Below, one piece after another: positions 1-14,398 of a stretch of DNA of 64,000 nt; within the stretch, counting starts at the first letter, position 1, and each line of letters begins with the position of its first letter. Source of the stretch: Augochlora pura (taxonomy: Eukaryota; Arthropoda; Insecta; Hymenoptera; Halictidae); contig NC_135777.1 of NCBI RefSeq assembly GCF_028453695.1, positions 21,228,796-21,292,795 of the forward strand, given 5' to 3'. Under the pieces are notes generated by a model. The model saw only the letters and a program-made list of their open reading frames with translations. It was not told the DNA's origin and made no database searches. The position numbers and the translations under genes are program-made.

Positions 1-10
1 CGTGGCCAGA

Positions 11-182
11 TCTTCTTGACAAATTTATCTCCTTCACGAAATTTATTTTCTCAACAAATTTATCCTCTTGACAAATTTATTTTCTTAACAAATTTATTTT
101 CTTAAGAAATTTATTTTCTTAGCAAATTTATTTTCTTAACAAATTTATCTTCTTGACAAATTTATCTTCTCGACAAAATTTA
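11..182. repeat. 17-bp minisatellite, about 10 copies
   Basis: About ten head-to-tail copies of a 17-bp unit of the form ttttcttaacaaattta. Most copies differ by one to three bases; two are 18 bp. The variation falls mainly in the pyrimidine half, while the aaattta core is nearly invariant. The array begins close to the left edge of the window. Confidence 0.93.
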
Positions 183-1380
183 ATTAACAAGAGGATATGA
201 CAGCGAATATGCTAAAAGGTGACACTATGCATCAGGTATTAGTTTCTGAATTTAAACGAAAAAGGAACAGCGAAATTATATTACCGAAGACAAGAAGTTA
301 AACAATTCAACATATTGCTCCGTGATTTTTCACTCGGCTCTTAATCCCCTAAACGTATCAGCGTTTAAATAGATTCCAAATAAATGAGCATCGTTCATAT
401 TCAACAGATTCCGTTTGAAATATTCACCAGACTCCGATCCGACGTTACATGTCGTCTAGTTAAGGATTCATCAGCCATGAATTCTAAACTCTCGGCAATT
501 ATGACTAGATTGCATATCCGATGCTTTTGTACAAAGATCAGCGAGCGACAAAACAAATGGATTAGTGTCTTAGCCTTGTATAAAGCACCGCTGATTATAA
601 AATAATCGTCAGTAGATGATAATGCATTAACAAGTGTAATTTTCCATGCAGTAAGAAACGATTTGAAGTGAAAGGAGGTGAAAATAGGTTGGGCAAGTTG
701 TAGCAGATTCACGGGCAATCAATAAAACGGCACCGATTGGTCGGAGTTAAAGCCAAGGGCTCTCCGCCATCGAATTGATCGAAGATAATTCGTGCTGCCC
801 GAATGATTTAGTTCCTCTTGTTTCCAAAATTATAGTCATTTTTCTGACGAGCTGTCCGCCTATCTTGCCCATCGTGTACCGGGGAAGGATAATCCTACCA
901 TCGCCGTGGTCCGATTATTGGTTTCTTATTACCCCCCCGTTGATCGTTATCGTTCGCCCGTAGATATGAAACGGTGACTGTAAGTAGTTCAGTGGAACCA
1001 GTTTCACTGGCTCAGCTGAAAGGAATTCCGGCGCACAAAAAGTGGGCACAGCTCGGAAACAGGATTATACGTTCGCATCAGCGTTCCGTAAGTGCTTCCA
1101 CGTGCTGCGATTCCGCTGTCCCAATGAAAGCTTTTCAAACAGCCCCCGCGCGGTTCGCGAATGTACGGCGGGCCCGTCTCCCGTTCAACGTCTCCTGCTT
1201 CCTGCGCGGATATTTATCCAGATCCTTTGATCCGTTTCCACCGTCGTGGATCACGAAAATTTGTTTTTGGATTCGTGCGCGCTCGCCGCGATTTATATCG
1301 CGCACGATGACGCGAGCGTACATTCGTTTGTACGCGCGGTCTGTGTATTTTTAATCGGAAAATACTTTCACGAAAATATT
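183..1380. other. Non-coding stretch, nothing recognised
   Basis: Only short overlapping ORFs on both strands, with no recognisable protein similarity and no splice-consistent exon. Composition shifts from AT-rich to GC-rich at about 780-1330. No RNA gene seen. Confidence 0.55.
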
Positions 1381-1575
1381 ACAATAATAATAATAATAAT
1401 AATAATAATACCTATTAATACATAATAATAGTTATTGACATATAATAATACCTATTAATATATATTAATATCTATAAATATATAATAATATCTATAAATA
1501 TATAATAATACCTTTTAATATATATTAATGCCTTTTAATATATAATAAAATCTATTAATATGTAATAATACCTAG
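1381..1575. repeat. ATA trinucleotide array and decayed AT repeat
   Basis: A pure run of about nine ATA/AAT triplets (about 1383-1410) is followed by imperfect copies of a 20-28 bp AT-only unit (taataatacctattaatata and variants) up to about 1575. It looks like a microsatellite grading into a decayed tandem repeat. Confidence 0.85.
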
Positions 1576-3221
1576 AACAATGCGACAACATATGAAAGTG
1601 AACGCAAAAGTTTTGAACATTATTCTTCACAAATATGATCGTTCAATGATCGTTCGAATTAAAGAATGTTCATTCGAAGGTGTTTTTAAACGAAAACATA
1701 CCGTTGCATATTTCAATTTTTTCTTTGGTCCCGATTCGTGGAATATTAAATAGAACATTACTTAATCAACTATCACGTCACACATTAACATACAGGGTGG
1801 GTTTCTAAGTAATATTGGAATTATCGAAAATATGTTCTTAAAAGGATGTTTCCTTTAAAGTGACAAAGTAATTAAATACAATTGGCACAGAAATGAACAC
1901 CTGTGTCCTATATTAGGCCCCTTCACCTTACTTCCGCAGGAACACAAAGTGACACAATAACGCCAGTCAATATTTATTGACGGCCCCATTAAAACTCGCC
2001 CCGATACACCTCGTCCCGAAAGTAATGAAAACGCAGCTTGATAATATTTTTCATTGCACTCCACTTTCATCGAGCGCGCACCGGCCCTCTCGCCGAAACA
2101 CATTTGCACTCACTCAGCGAAACAATGTACCAGAATAAAAAGCTAATCGAGAACTCTCGATTGATTACGCGGGCTATATGAAAAATAAAACAAAGAAAAA
2201 AAGGTTTGTAAAACTGAAATAGCTTTCCGATATTTATCGGGACGATTTTTTGGGACGATTTTTCGGGACATTCGAACGGATGCGCGAAGTCCCCATAAAA
2301 TCGGTATTTTTACCCAGTCGCGTCTTTCGCCGCGTGATTCTAAGACTATCGGCCATTAAACGGGACTTATCGCCGGCGAGTGCAAAGGGCAAGGTGCCCG
2401 ACACCCGGGAAATAAACAAATAATACGACCGGGTTTCGGTGGGGCGCCCACGCGCGATTCGTCCGGGACGCGGGCGGCTATTTTTCGTTCGCCGGGCGCT
2501 AAGGACCCGCCGTTCGAACGTGACACCGTACAGCATAATAGCCCCGCTGTAAAATTGATCCTTTAAATACATCACCGGGGACGGGCGGTTCGTCCCGTCG
2601 CAGCCCTCGGGAGCGCTAATCGCGGCTCGAGGAGCCCCGCATCGGGTGGTGTCGTCTCCCATGGAACGCACGAAAATAGTAACCGCCCGTACGCGTCGGG
2701 GACCGCGGCGATGCCTCTTCGTGCCTGGAACGCCGACAAATCGCTCGCAACGTGTTGTTAATCGCGCGAGCAACAGCGCCACGAAATTTAGGGCCGTTCC
2801 AGAAATATCTCGCCCGGTTTTCGGGGCTCGGCCCCGTTTAATCCGCCGGCCGCGTCCCCCCACCCCGCGCACCCGCGGAAAACCGTCCCTCGATTGTAAC
2901 GCGCGCGCGGAATTCACGGCAATTAAGAAAGGTGGACGACAGCCGGGGGGAGGGGGGAAAAATCGCTGGGAACCGTCCGAGAATGGACTAGCGCTGGTAC
3001 CATTTTATTGGGGGTCACGGGGCGTCCGAGGTCGAGCGGGGCTACGAATCTTGTTCCGTTCGGCGGAGACCTAATTTTGCTCCCGTGTCTAGAATGCGGT
3101 TTTTAGATCGTGATCGCGCGACCTGGTTCGTTCTCGAAAGTGTAACAGAGCCTGGCTGACCAATTGCTGCACCTTTGATTTGTTTTTCACTATTATCAAA
3201 AAAGAATATCTGTATTCTTCT
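1576..3221. other. Non-coding, GC-rich in its right half
   Basis: No credible gene. Open frames at 2234-2917 (-) and 2646-3074 (+) overlap on opposite strands in CpG-rich DNA and encode Arg/Pro/Gly-rich low-information peptides, as expected from composition alone. A string acagggtgggtttc at about 1792 resembles the ends of some insect repeats, but no partner terminus was found. Confidence 0.5.
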
Positions 3222-3485
3222 ATTTTATTTATTTCCGAATTTTAATTTCGAATAAAAGATTTTACAGTGAACTTTACATTCATCGAAAAGAACATATTAA
3301 ATTCGTGTAGACTTCTATTCGATAAATATAAAATTAATTTCATATTAATTTCAATAAATTCCATTACATTCTTTTATTTCCAAATTTTAATTCTGAAAAG
3401 AAGATTTTGCACTGAACTTTATATTCATCGAAAAGAACATATTAAATTCGTGTAAACTTTTATCCGATAAATATAAAATTAATTG
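3222..3485. repeat. Tandem direct duplication, period 145 bp
   Basis: Two copies of an about 115-bp AT-rich segment (about 3222-3345 and about 3371-3485). The anchor gaacttta(c/t)attcatcg begins at 3269 and 3414, so the period is 145 bp. The copies differ at about ten sites, indicating a fairly recent local duplication. No coding content; the small ORFs in it come from the repeat. Confidence 0.88.
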
Positions 3486-6400
3486 CGCTCGAAACGATCC
3501 TTCAATTTTAATTTCATCAAATAAATGACGTTTTCGTGATCGTCGCAGTCGGAATGCTAAATCCAACAATTTAGCGATATGAAAGCGACAATTCTAAATT
3601 GGATTTGATCGCACGATTCGAGGGTTATGGATAACATTTCTTACGAACCGAAAGCGAAGAGAAATGTTTAATCCGTAGTTCGTGTTTATCTTGAATTACG
3701 ATAGTTTATCATACCACGGGCGATCCTATTCCTGTGACGAATAGTACGAAATGATAAGGAAGAAAGTGACTGAAGATGCTTCATATTTCCCGCAGCGTCT
3801 TAATGCGAGGGAGATACTTCACAATCCGAAAGGAGAGGCGCACAAAGAGAGATAACTACGCGGAGATCTGCAGAAAGCAAAATAAAGCTGACATTGTTAT
3901 TTCAAACGGTCCAATTTCTCCTGTTTTCGTCGTTTTAGTAGAAGAAGATTACGTAACAAACCGATGAAAATCCGCAAGAATCGAACGATGAAATTATGAA
4001 CAATGAAACGGATCAGCAGAGGTTATGTTCGAACTTCCGTACGTGATAAATTAAATATTACGAACCTAAACAAATAACAAATATCTGTTAAACATAGTAT
4101 ATACGATATAATAATCTCGATAATTATCTCCATTGATCGCGACACAAATAAAAGACACAAATAAAATATCCGTTGATAATTTTAACGAGATGAAAAGACC
4201 GTATAGAAATCCTTTTAATCTTTTCACCGTTCCCAGCCCACTTTCATTCCAACCGCACAAAATCCGCGCTCCGTTAATTACAATCCACCTGGAATCGACA
4301 ATCTCAGGATTTTTCAGCTGGGGGGCGGTGTGTGTTCTCGCCGGTTTGCGGCCGCGACCGGCATGAATACTGGATCAACAGCGTTTCCGCAAGAGACGCG
4401 GAGGAGGACTCCGCTCGAGTCCGGCCGGCGCGGTTCTCCTCGGCGAGGAGAAAGAGATTACGAAAGCAGGGAAGTCCTTTAATTATCCGTCGCGCGGAGT
4501 CTTCGGTATGCAGGTCAATTAGGGGAGGTGTGCGGCCCGGAAAAGTGTCGGTGAAAATCTTTGAGGACGGAGCGGAGTCGTAATCGCGACTCCGCGCTTT
4601 CCACGAAGCACCGCGGCGGCGGCGGCGGCGGGGAGGCCGGGGTTGGTGTTTAAGGAACACACCGGAGAGAGAGACCTTCGTTGGCGCACGTGCGTCACTT
4701 CCTTTACGGCTTTTTAATTAGCCTTTTCCCAGAAGCTAACGACCGTGTGCACCTCTCTTACTCTCTCTCTCGCTCTCTCTCTGCGCAAGCTACCGCGAGG
4801 AGGAGCTGCCAGGAATACGTCGAAGCGTCCTGGACCTATTTTTGAACTGGTTCCCTTGGTCGCGCGCAATATGGCGCCTATTTATTTTCCCGCTAAAAGT
4901 AGTCTTGTTGCTCCTTCCCTCCTCTCATTTCGCCCGCCGGTATTTCTCTCCGTTTAAGTTCAAGGTGATCGGGCCGCCGGCGTATTTACGCCCCGGCCTC
5001 CACCCCTCCTCCTCCTCCTCCCCCTTTTGGTCATAATTTATCGGTTCGCACTTTCGGGGGCCGCACGGCTCCGCCAATCCTTCCACCGGGCGATCGTTTC
5101 TTATTTGAAAACGGGAGCTTTGATGTCCCCGAACGTGTATACGCGTATATGTGTATATACTCATCGAGAAGAGCGAGTGACCGGCTTATTTTACTACCTG
5201 CGACGCGCTACGATAACAGACCGTGACGTCCGGCCGACTGGTTTAGTGGCTGTTACGTCGTTAGGTCTGTTTAACTTTCCACGGACCCCGTCCTGACCCG
5301 TTCCCTATCCTTACTTTTTGAATAAATAATTGCTTTTTCCACGTCCCGGCCGACTGGCAAATTTATTTGCGCTCCGGGGAACGACTAATTGGAGGGGGGT
5401 GCACTATCATCGGCTGTTTGCGCCCCGAGATCCGCCTCCGTTGCACCTTGCGGCCCGGCGTTGCGCCCTCGGGAACTGCGCCGAATCGGCGTTCGCGGTT
5501 TTTTTTCAAAGGCAATTATATCGTACCGTTTGTTAGGGCTCGGTCGATGTGGTCGACATCGTAATGGTAAGAGAGATTCCTGAGATGCCATAAATTAATC
5601 GAAGATATTATCGAAGTATGTCGTTTCAATATGGGAAGTTGAAGCATGCTGTATTCAATACCAACATCTTATAATCAATATAGGAAGTTTAACAGAAGTT
5701 CGAGGAACTTTGTGTTTGCAATTAGGTTATGGAACACTTCGAAGCGCCATTAAATGTCGGATCTTATTAATAACGAAATAAAATACAATTTATTTAATAT
5801 TTTTCTGCCCTACAGCTTGTTTCAGAAAAATCTTTCACTTCTCTAAATTACACAATTCTTTTTTTAACTATGTTATTACTTCGAATGGAAAAAAAGAAAA
5901 TCACGTTTTTTAACCTTTTCGTCTGATAATTTTTAACTATCTTTCGCAGCCCATATCAAGTTATTGAACTTTTGGAACTTCTTCGCGCCACCGTAAACGC
6001 TGACCCAAAACTCAAAACCAAGACTCGCGCGCCAAATTATCGGATCCACCTCTTCAATATCGCGTCAAGAAATTATGCAAAATACCGTGCAAAACGACAT
6101 CAAAGAGGTGTTCGCGGACGGTAAACATTCCATCGCACGAAGTTTAAGAGGACCGTGAAGTATCGCACGGTTTCCGTGATTAATTAACCCCGCCGAAGCA
6201 AGAAACCAGACGTACACGGAAAACAATTTCGCCCGGTTGTAATCGACTTATCAGACAACGTAACCCGTCCGCGTATCCGCGTAATCTACGTTTTCCTCTA
6301 ATTAAATGGAGCAACGTTACCGCGTGGGAGCAGCTTGCCCCCCCCCCCCCCCCCTCCTGCCACGCAATTACCCGTGTTTGAAGTTAACAAGAGAATTTCA

Positions 6401-7063
6401 TCATTAGAGGAGAGGAATACTTCGCTGGAACAGAATTTACAGAAATCGCTGGCAACATTAACGAGCTGCCGCCGAAACGTTCCAGATCCGCGGAAAGGAA
6501 ACCAACCCCCGGGACACGCAACGGCGAAACGTTAACACCGCGGGATCTCTCCCCCACTCCTCCTCCGCGAGCGCGCGCTCGCGGCAAACGGAAACCGCCT
6601 CGGCCACCAGATATTCTATCAGAAATTCATTTGTCCCGCGTAAAGTTCGTGAAACACGATTATTTTCTGTTAACGCGGAACGGGTTTGTAATATTTATCC
6701 TCGACCCGGCTCAATTAGATCCTCGTTAGAACTCGCTCCGGGAGTTTCATCGGTGTTATCATTTCGTTAACAACTCGAAGGCACCGGAGGGGGGGCTCCG
6801 CCTCGTTTCTGCTCCGTCCCGGCTACCAACGATGTTTCCAATTTTATACGAGCAATTAATGTTTCGTCGTTGCCCTCGCCGACGCGGGCTCTATCTTCCC
6901 GTTCGCCCGGCGATAACGGAGAAATTCGTTCGAACCCATTGGAATGTGTTTCACAAAACGTTCTATGTATAACGACGACGTTGTCTATACTGTTCAAATT
7001 TCACCGACCAGTCGGCCGTAAATAGTTTTAGGTTTTCAGAGTTTTCACGTTAGCATTAAACAT
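3486..7063. other. Non-coding GC-heterogeneous stretch
   Basis: No gene supported. It contains a short (CT)n tract at about 4757-4790, a (GGC)n-like run at about 4612-4632, a run of C at 6338-6354 and scattered TAATTA motifs within GC-rich DNA. All open frames are short, overlap on both strands and lack conserved motifs. Confidence 0.5.
6338..6354. repeat. Homopolymer C17
   Basis: Seventeen consecutive C, followed by tcctgcc. Comparable runs occur elsewhere in the same gene-poor region: G15 at 9332-9346, G12 at 16482-16493 and C13 at 28741-28753. Lengths of such runs are prone to sequencing error. Confidence 0.9.
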
Positions 7064-7168
7064 TCTATATTTCTATATTTCTATATTTCTATATTTCTAT
7101 ATTTCTATATTTCTATATTTCTATATTTCTATATTTCTATATTTCTATATTTCCATATTTCTATATTT
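7064..7168. repeat. 8-bp satellite (tctatatt)n, about 13 copies
   Basis: About thirteen nearly identical head-to-tail copies of an 8-bp unit tctatatt, with one copy carrying a t-to-c change near the right end. It then decays into AT-rich sequence. High purity suggests recent expansion. Confidence 0.93.
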
Positions 7169-10100
7169 ATTCTATTATAAAATATTCTATTATAATATTT
7201 AAATATAATAATATAATAAATTTAAATATAATAAATTCTACTAGAATATTTATTCTAGTAAAACTAAAAATAATATCAACCAATATATAAAAGCTAACGA
7301 CAAGCGTATAGGATATGCTTATTCATCAAAAGTATATTAACAATTGATGCAAGTGTCACGAACAGCATTCGTCGATGCATCAACATAATTTATTGATAAT
7401 TTCAATGTCCCGGTATATAAATAATGCCGGCGAAATGCGGCGTCGACGAAAACATCGGTGAAACAATTATCGTCGAATTCGAAATAAACCGATCGAACTA
7501 CATTTTAGAAATATTTATCATTATCAACCATTATCGCCACCCTACATCACACGCTGTATTAAATTATACTAAAACCGACTTCTAAACCAAGAATGGTTAA
7601 CATCGCGCTTAACCATTTCCTCCCAACTTCCTCCTCGCGCAAGAAGGCGAGCGTCGTTCTCCACGTCCAATTACGCAAGATATCCAAACGTATCGAGCAT
7701 CTTATCGCATCGTCCGACACCGTACACACGTCCTCCGAAACTCTTGATGAAATCAGGAAAATAAACGCAAACGAGCAAACGAAACAACAACAACAAAAAA
7801 AAAGAAAAAAAAAGAAACAGTTACCAGATCGTGAACAGACCGGGAGTCCCGGTTTCCCTGGGCACAGGTGTCGCCCGGTTCTATCGCGATGGCAATAAAT
7901 TCGTATAACCGTAAAGGACGTTCGCTTCCGATTGTTATCACAATGGACGGTGATTTATCGCTAATGGATTCAGTTTAACCGCGGCTCTTCATCGGCGGCG
8001 GCGGCGGGAGGGGGAGAGGGGACCCGGGGCAAAAACTGCCGGGTAATTAGGGGAAGCGTATATCTGTCCCGGGACCCGGAACACCGGACGGGGGGGGGAA
8101 CGGTCTCTCCGCGCGCCATCTTGTTAATAATACGCGTCCAATTAGCGGGGTTCGCAGCGTGAAGCCTACGTCACCGGGCCTCATTTGTCAACCCGTTGGC
8201 CTTTCCCCCCGCTGCGACGAAAGCCACATTGCGCCCCGAAAAAAAAAAAAAACGAAAAACTTTCACCGTTCGTCTTCGATCACGATTCACCGACGTGAAA
8301 GCTCGCCTCCTTGCCGCGTCCTTAACGGCACGCGATCGACGGATTGAAATAGAAACCGCGAGCATCGTGGTTCTCCACCCTGCGCTGAAATTCTCGTGCA
8401 ATTTCGACACCTGGCTGCAACACCTCGAAGAACGTGGTACGCGTTAAAAGGAATAAACCTTAAACAATATTTAAACAAATCTATAAATAATCCTAAGCAC
8501 ACTCGAACGACGATTCAAATCCTGAACCATAATAAAACAAAACTGAACGAAATCGAATTCGCAAAACCTCGTCGAAAAACCCGACGGACCGCGTTAAAGG
8601 TTCCATTAAACCGTAGATAACGCATCGCGCCGGAAGCCCATTAAATCCCATCGACCGATTATCGCGATCTAATTTCGCCGCGGCAACATCTTCGATTCCG
8701 TCGACCGGCAAGAAAACCCCGGCGGCGCACCAGCCGAAAGGTTCTCCACTTAGCGGCGAATAAATAATTCCGCAGCGGTGAACGCAAGGTGTTGTTCGGT
8801 GGTAGGCGGAACGGGCGGAATAAAAGGCGAGCGGAGACGGCCGCTCGGTAATCCGCGGGACAAGCACCGGAAGACACGGGGATGAAGAATAAATGAACGT
8901 CGCCGCGTTCGCGGTCTATTATTACCGCGACCAACCGGAAACGAAGCGATTAATATTGTAGAATCGACGTGGACCGGAGTGGCCGCAATTTGTCGCGACC
9001 GAGCGTCGACGCGGCTAAACAACCGTGTCTGTATGAAAACGATCGGTGAAACTTTCATGAGACCGTAGGAGAGGCGCTCTTCGAACCCGCCTCCCCCTCC
9101 CCCCACCGTCTTGGCACGGGCGAAGTATGCGCGCGGAATTTCCGCGGCCGCAACCGCTCCCGTAGAAGACGGAGGGGGAGGGGGGGAGCAACCGGGCTCT
9201 CTCGGTCACGTCCAATAAACGTTCATCCATCCTCGTCGCCTGTTCAGGACATTCCGGCCGGTTACCGAGAGGATTCCTAGAGACGTAACACGGTTCTCCC
9301 GGAATCGAGGAAGAAAGAATCGCGAGGGGTAGGGGGGGGGGGGGGGTGAGAAGACCAGGGGCACGCCGAAAGACGACGCTGGTCTACGCGGCGAGCCGTC
9401 CACCGCCATCTTCCTCGAAATCTTAATTTATCGGGTGCTCGACGAAGTTTCTACTAATTGCTGTCGTGAACTAGTGGTGCTTGCGCGTAATTTTGACAGT
9501 GCGGCATGTATCACGTGGAACTATAAACAGGCTTTACACGAGGAGAGGTCGCGGTTGTTGGGTCATCGATTTTGATGAAACCTCCTCGGCCGAATCTCGG
9601 GCCGAAATAAACCGAACCATGCTTCACCGTTCCCGCTGATTCTATTATTAGACCGCAGATTTTAAGCAAGTATAATAAAAACAGGGATATATACATTGCA
9701 GAAATTAATGAATATCGTCGCATTAGTTTCAATCTTTTAAAATCATAGAAAATTAACTTTGCACTGTTTTGCACAAAAATTCACGATTTACCAGTTTCAT
9801 TTACGAAGATAACTTATATTTAATTTTCACGATTTTTTCACACGAATATTGTGTGACTTTGTCTGGCATTATTATTTTTAAAAAAATTATAGAACTTATT
9901 TTCCATACATCAGAATTACTTAGAAAAGTAAGCAATAAGCTATCGATAAATAAACTGTTAATTCGCTAATGTTTATTAAATATCTTTACTTTTAATCTCT
10001 CATTTTTATAATTCCTATATTAAAATTTTTTATCCAATATATCATAATTTTATTTCAATGTACAGCGTGGCGATGATATCCAAACTAGAAAGATAATAAC

Positions 10101-13100
10101 AAACAAACGAAACAACATTTGCGATAGATGCTTGTTCACGGAATTCCTTTTAAAAGGCAGCTGGATGTCACGCTTCGCTCGTAGAAGTTTACGACGACAA
10201 TGCCCCAACTGGAAGCTGTTGTAGAGATTTGTCCCAATATCAATTAAAGCAAAAGGAGAACACGCGGTAGCACGCGCGACGATTACCAGGCCAGGACAAA
10301 GGTTCGAACCCTCGTATTTCACTCGGTGCTGGTATTAATTTTGATATGTGGTTGTTTTAACCGATGTCACGCCGCAGCGCCTATCAATCTACATTTAACG
10401 TCGCTCGGCCGACCTCGCGGCCGCAGTTGGTCTACATGGATTTGTGTCGGATGAGACGGAACGGCGAAATTTTTCATTTAAAAGGTTGCGTTGTAATTGG
10501 TCGTAATTAGAGCATTGTCGCGAGACAAACTACGAAAGTATTAAACAAACTTGTTATAGATAGTGGAGAGATTTTATTCTAATCGAAGCGCTCGAAATCT
10601 TTGTTTCAAATTTTGAATGATCCCCGAATATAGCGATTTGTATTTATATAAATTTTTAGCGTCCGCTTTCTTTTATATATTTCTAAACTTATTATATTAT
10701 TCTAAACTTACTCTATATTTCTATCTTATATATTTCTAAACTTTGTTTTTTAAGGTTAAAGTTGATTCAAATTGAACGTTTGGTAAATTGCTTCAAATAT
10801 GTTCATACAAATACATTGAGAAAATTCTTCTTCGCATCAAACAGCCGATTCACTGTAAATTGAAAATTAGAACAAAATGCATCGCAGATAATCAACTAGG
10901 TCTTGTAAATAATTTTCGATTATCTACGATAAAATTTTGTAATAAAAATTCCCTTACGAAATTATTCCAACCAGGACGAAAATGATTTAAAAATCGCCAC
11001 GTAGATCTCGTTGCGCCTGATATATCGCCGATTAAAAATCCCGGCAAAAATGCAGCGTAGCTGCAAAAAGCAGCTAAATTCCTCCGCGAAATTCAGAAAA
11101 GGAGATCGTAATAAATTGTCCAATGAAACATTCGCGCGTCGCGGCGTGCCGGAGGCGCAGCAACAGCATTAAAAGAAAGAGTTACAAATTTCAGGTAAAC
11201 GGTCGGAGGAGGACGAGGAGGAAGGAAGGAAAGAGGGAGGCAGCGCCGACAGAAATCGTCTGAAGTCCTCCGACCGGAGGGGCTGATTCGTGTCGGTCAT
11301 TTGGGGTGTGAAAGTAAAGATAAGGCCCCCGGAGCTCGCCCGCCCGGCTCCGGCCCTCGGGATCGTAAATTTTTACGACAACCGCGCCGTGTCAATGTTT
11401 CACGAAATTCCTGAAACCGCCGGCGAAAAATCAAACGAGGCATCTCGAGGATTTCGACGCTTCCGTGGCCCTACCTTGATCGTTATCGCGTCGGGGCCCG
11501 CGATTATCTCGTTTATTATGCGAACGGCTCCGGTCTATTACCTCGACGCGGACGAATTACCGCCACTAAATTTCTTATTTTCGCATCGATCTCGAAGAGA
11601 ACAACCGAGCACACCCGACGTTCACCGATAGAAAAAAGTAGTAAATATATAGTTTATCAAATATATATAATTTTATTCTATTGTCAATATATAGAAATAA
11701 AGAAGACGCAGCGCAGATATTCCAGGTTAGATTATACATTTATCATTTATACATTTAATGAAAAATTATGCGAATTGGGTTACTGGCACATGAAATGGCG
11801 ATTTATTAATGCATTACGTACTGAAAAATCAGTCAACAGATTCGCCTGACGGACTCAGGGTCCAGCTGGCTTATACAATGTTTTGTGTCTAAAATATGCG
11901 CTTACATCTCGATACGTGCGCCATCTGGTCGGAGACCGGCAAGTCTCCAAAGGCAAAACAAGGCAAACAAAACGGAATACTAAAAATCACTTTGAGACCG
12001 AGTTTCCGTCGTAGTCGAGGACTAATAATTCCGCGGCGAAGTTACAGCACGCCGGCTCGCATAATTATGAGAAGGGACGCGAAGATTCCGCGCGAGGAAA
12101 CGTCGTAGCATCGCCGTTTAATCGCTTTAACTTCGCGGCCACGCGGCCCGGAAGAAAATAGATCTAATAAGGGCGACGCGCGGGGCCACAAAAGGCCGGC
12201 CTCGAGAATCAATTTCATTTTTCAATTTCAGTATCCGGCGCGTCCGCGAGCGGACGAGGGAAAAGCCCGGCTTCGAGGGTCGGCTGGAACACGTACGATT
12301 TTGCGTCTTTCGTATAGAGACCGCTAGTAGGGAGGATCAGGAGCTTTGCTCTATGATTACGTGGACTAGTTCGATGCCGGACAGACAATAACGCAACCCC
12401 GGACCCGACCTAACCCAAATAACTTCATCTTGCCCAATAATATTGGCCGGTCTGATATTTCCAGCGTCGGGAGATGGCGCAATCCCTCGACCGAAATCTA
12501 CTAGGGGCCACTAGAAAAGGTACACGTCGGAAATGAGATTTTCATCGGGATCGGGTATATAGATAGCCTTGTATATATATATATGTATACGATACAGCGT
12601 CCTTATACGTGTGTCATCGCGTGTGTCTGTATTGTACACGACCGGCAGCCCATGCGCGGAGATGTAATGTCGACGCTTCCTTTTTAACGTATCATCCCGC
12701 GTTGTCGATAAAGCCCGCATCGGGACAGGGATGCCCGGCATCGGCGTGCTTATTTCGGAAAAATATTGGCAGAACCGTCCGCTAAATGCGAATATTCGAC
12801 AATTCCGGGATCTCGTTCTCCTTGCGACGGGGAATTCGAAGGAATTGTACGCGGGTTCGCGGCGTCGTCGAGTTCCGCCCGCGCGGTTCGTTATCGATAT
12901 CGATTTCCACGTTTATCGGATGATTTGATAACGTTCGTTCTTGCGACTGCCAAAGCACCGGCGGAATAAAAAAAGAACCGGTCACGCTTAATGGCCGCGA
13001 ATGGAAAATTAATCGGCGTCATTTGAAGCTGTAATGCGGGCGAATGTTCGGTTGCGCGTAGATTGCATTTGTCAGCGAGATTGGTAAGTAATCGACTTAT

Positions 13101-14398
13101 TGAAATTGATAGGAGAAACAATTTGTGTGTATAATGTCAGTATCTCGCAATTGATGATCTACAATTAATAGATGCATTAACAATGTTATAGTATTTGGGC
13201 GTGACCAGTGTTTTTATTAGCAAACGTGAATTTTTAGCGTGGCATATTAAAATAAATCAAATATTCTATAGCCATGCGAAAGGATTAAATCTTTACCTTT
13301 TTTATAGACATTTCGTCTATTTTTTAAAAAATTGTCACGACGAATTTTCGATATCCAATTCGTTAACTAAATTCTAATGATAAACAATTAACCAACTGTT
13401 GTAATACTTTTCAATCGGCTGATTTCAAAGATCTCCTCTTCTCGAAACTAAGAATACATTGCTGCCCAGGTGTTGAAAAAAGGCCGCGTCCCGTAAACAC
13501 CTGTGGGTTTTAAACACACCGTTTGCCGGGCCGTTGACGAACGATCGATCAGACGGGGGAAATGAAATTAAAGAAGATAGCGGGAGAGGAGGATGAGAAA
13601 AAGAGAGAGAGAATGCCCGATCACCACCGGCAAGAAATTTAAAGACAAGCCCCAGGCCGGTGGTCAGGTGTAAAAAATAAAGCATCGGGACCGCGCCCGG
13701 GGTCCCCGTCTGATCGAGCACGTAAAAAAGCGAGAACACCGATGCCGAGTACAAAACAATACCCTTCCAGCACAAAACTCGAAACGTCGCGTCGCGTCGG
13801 CCGCGACCACCGCCATCGGGCATCGGCTTGAAAAAGAAGGAACGGGGTCCTGGGCCCGGCTGAACACGGCAACAATTTATTAAGGTATCCTTTTCCACCG
13901 AGCCTGACAAGTCCCGGACAAATTGAGCGTGCGTTAACTCGATGGATGAATACATTCCAGTTGATGCGACCGGGGGACTTCAGTGACTCTCAGTCTTAAT
14001 ACGATCGCTATTCCGCAGGACTACTCAAGGGGAGGGGGGACGCGGACGTGCCCGGTTCCGTCCTGTCAGCGTGTCGCGCGGACATCTTGCCATATTTTCT
14101 CCTTGCTGAGCGATGAAATTATAAGGTAATATTTCACTTCCGCTGGAAACCATTGACTTCTCTTAATCCTTTCAGGGATGACCGAAATGGCAGAGGATCT
14201 TCCAAAGAATCCTACCCTTTCGATATTATATAAGTCTATAGAATATATAATTATATATTTAATATATAATAATATATGATAAAGTCTAGCTTATTTTTCG
14301 AATTCTTCGTTAAATGTTATGCTTTGCATTGATGCATTCTTATTATATTTTATTTTTACTACGAAAGTTTTGAAATTACTATTTCCTATTTATTAATT
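7169..14398. other. Non-coding stretch, mixed composition
   Basis: No gene supported. Blocks of GC-rich DNA (about 7980-9420, 11100-11640, 12000-12960, 13480-14100) alternate with AT-rich DNA (about 9630-10060, 10600-11000, 13100-13400). A G15 run lies at 9332-9346 and a short TA run at about 12573. A T-loop-like string ggttcgaaccc at 10301-10311 has no tRNA around it. Confidence 0.5.

Noticed and set aside
1792..1806. acagggtgggtttc resembling a repeat terminus
   Set aside because: No matching second terminus, no coding remnant and no target duplication found nearby.
2234..2917. 227-codon open frame on the minus strand
   Set aside because: Arg/Gly/Pro-rich product in CpG-rich DNA with an overlapping open frame on the other strand; no domain, no splice context.
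10301..10311. ggttcgaaccc, like a tRNA T-loop/B box
   Set aside because: The flanks cannot form a 5-bp T stem on either strand and no A box or cloverleaf lies upstream.
13425..13955. 176-codon open frame on the minus strand
   Set aside because: Composition-driven; three overlapping frames are open here and none resembles a protein.
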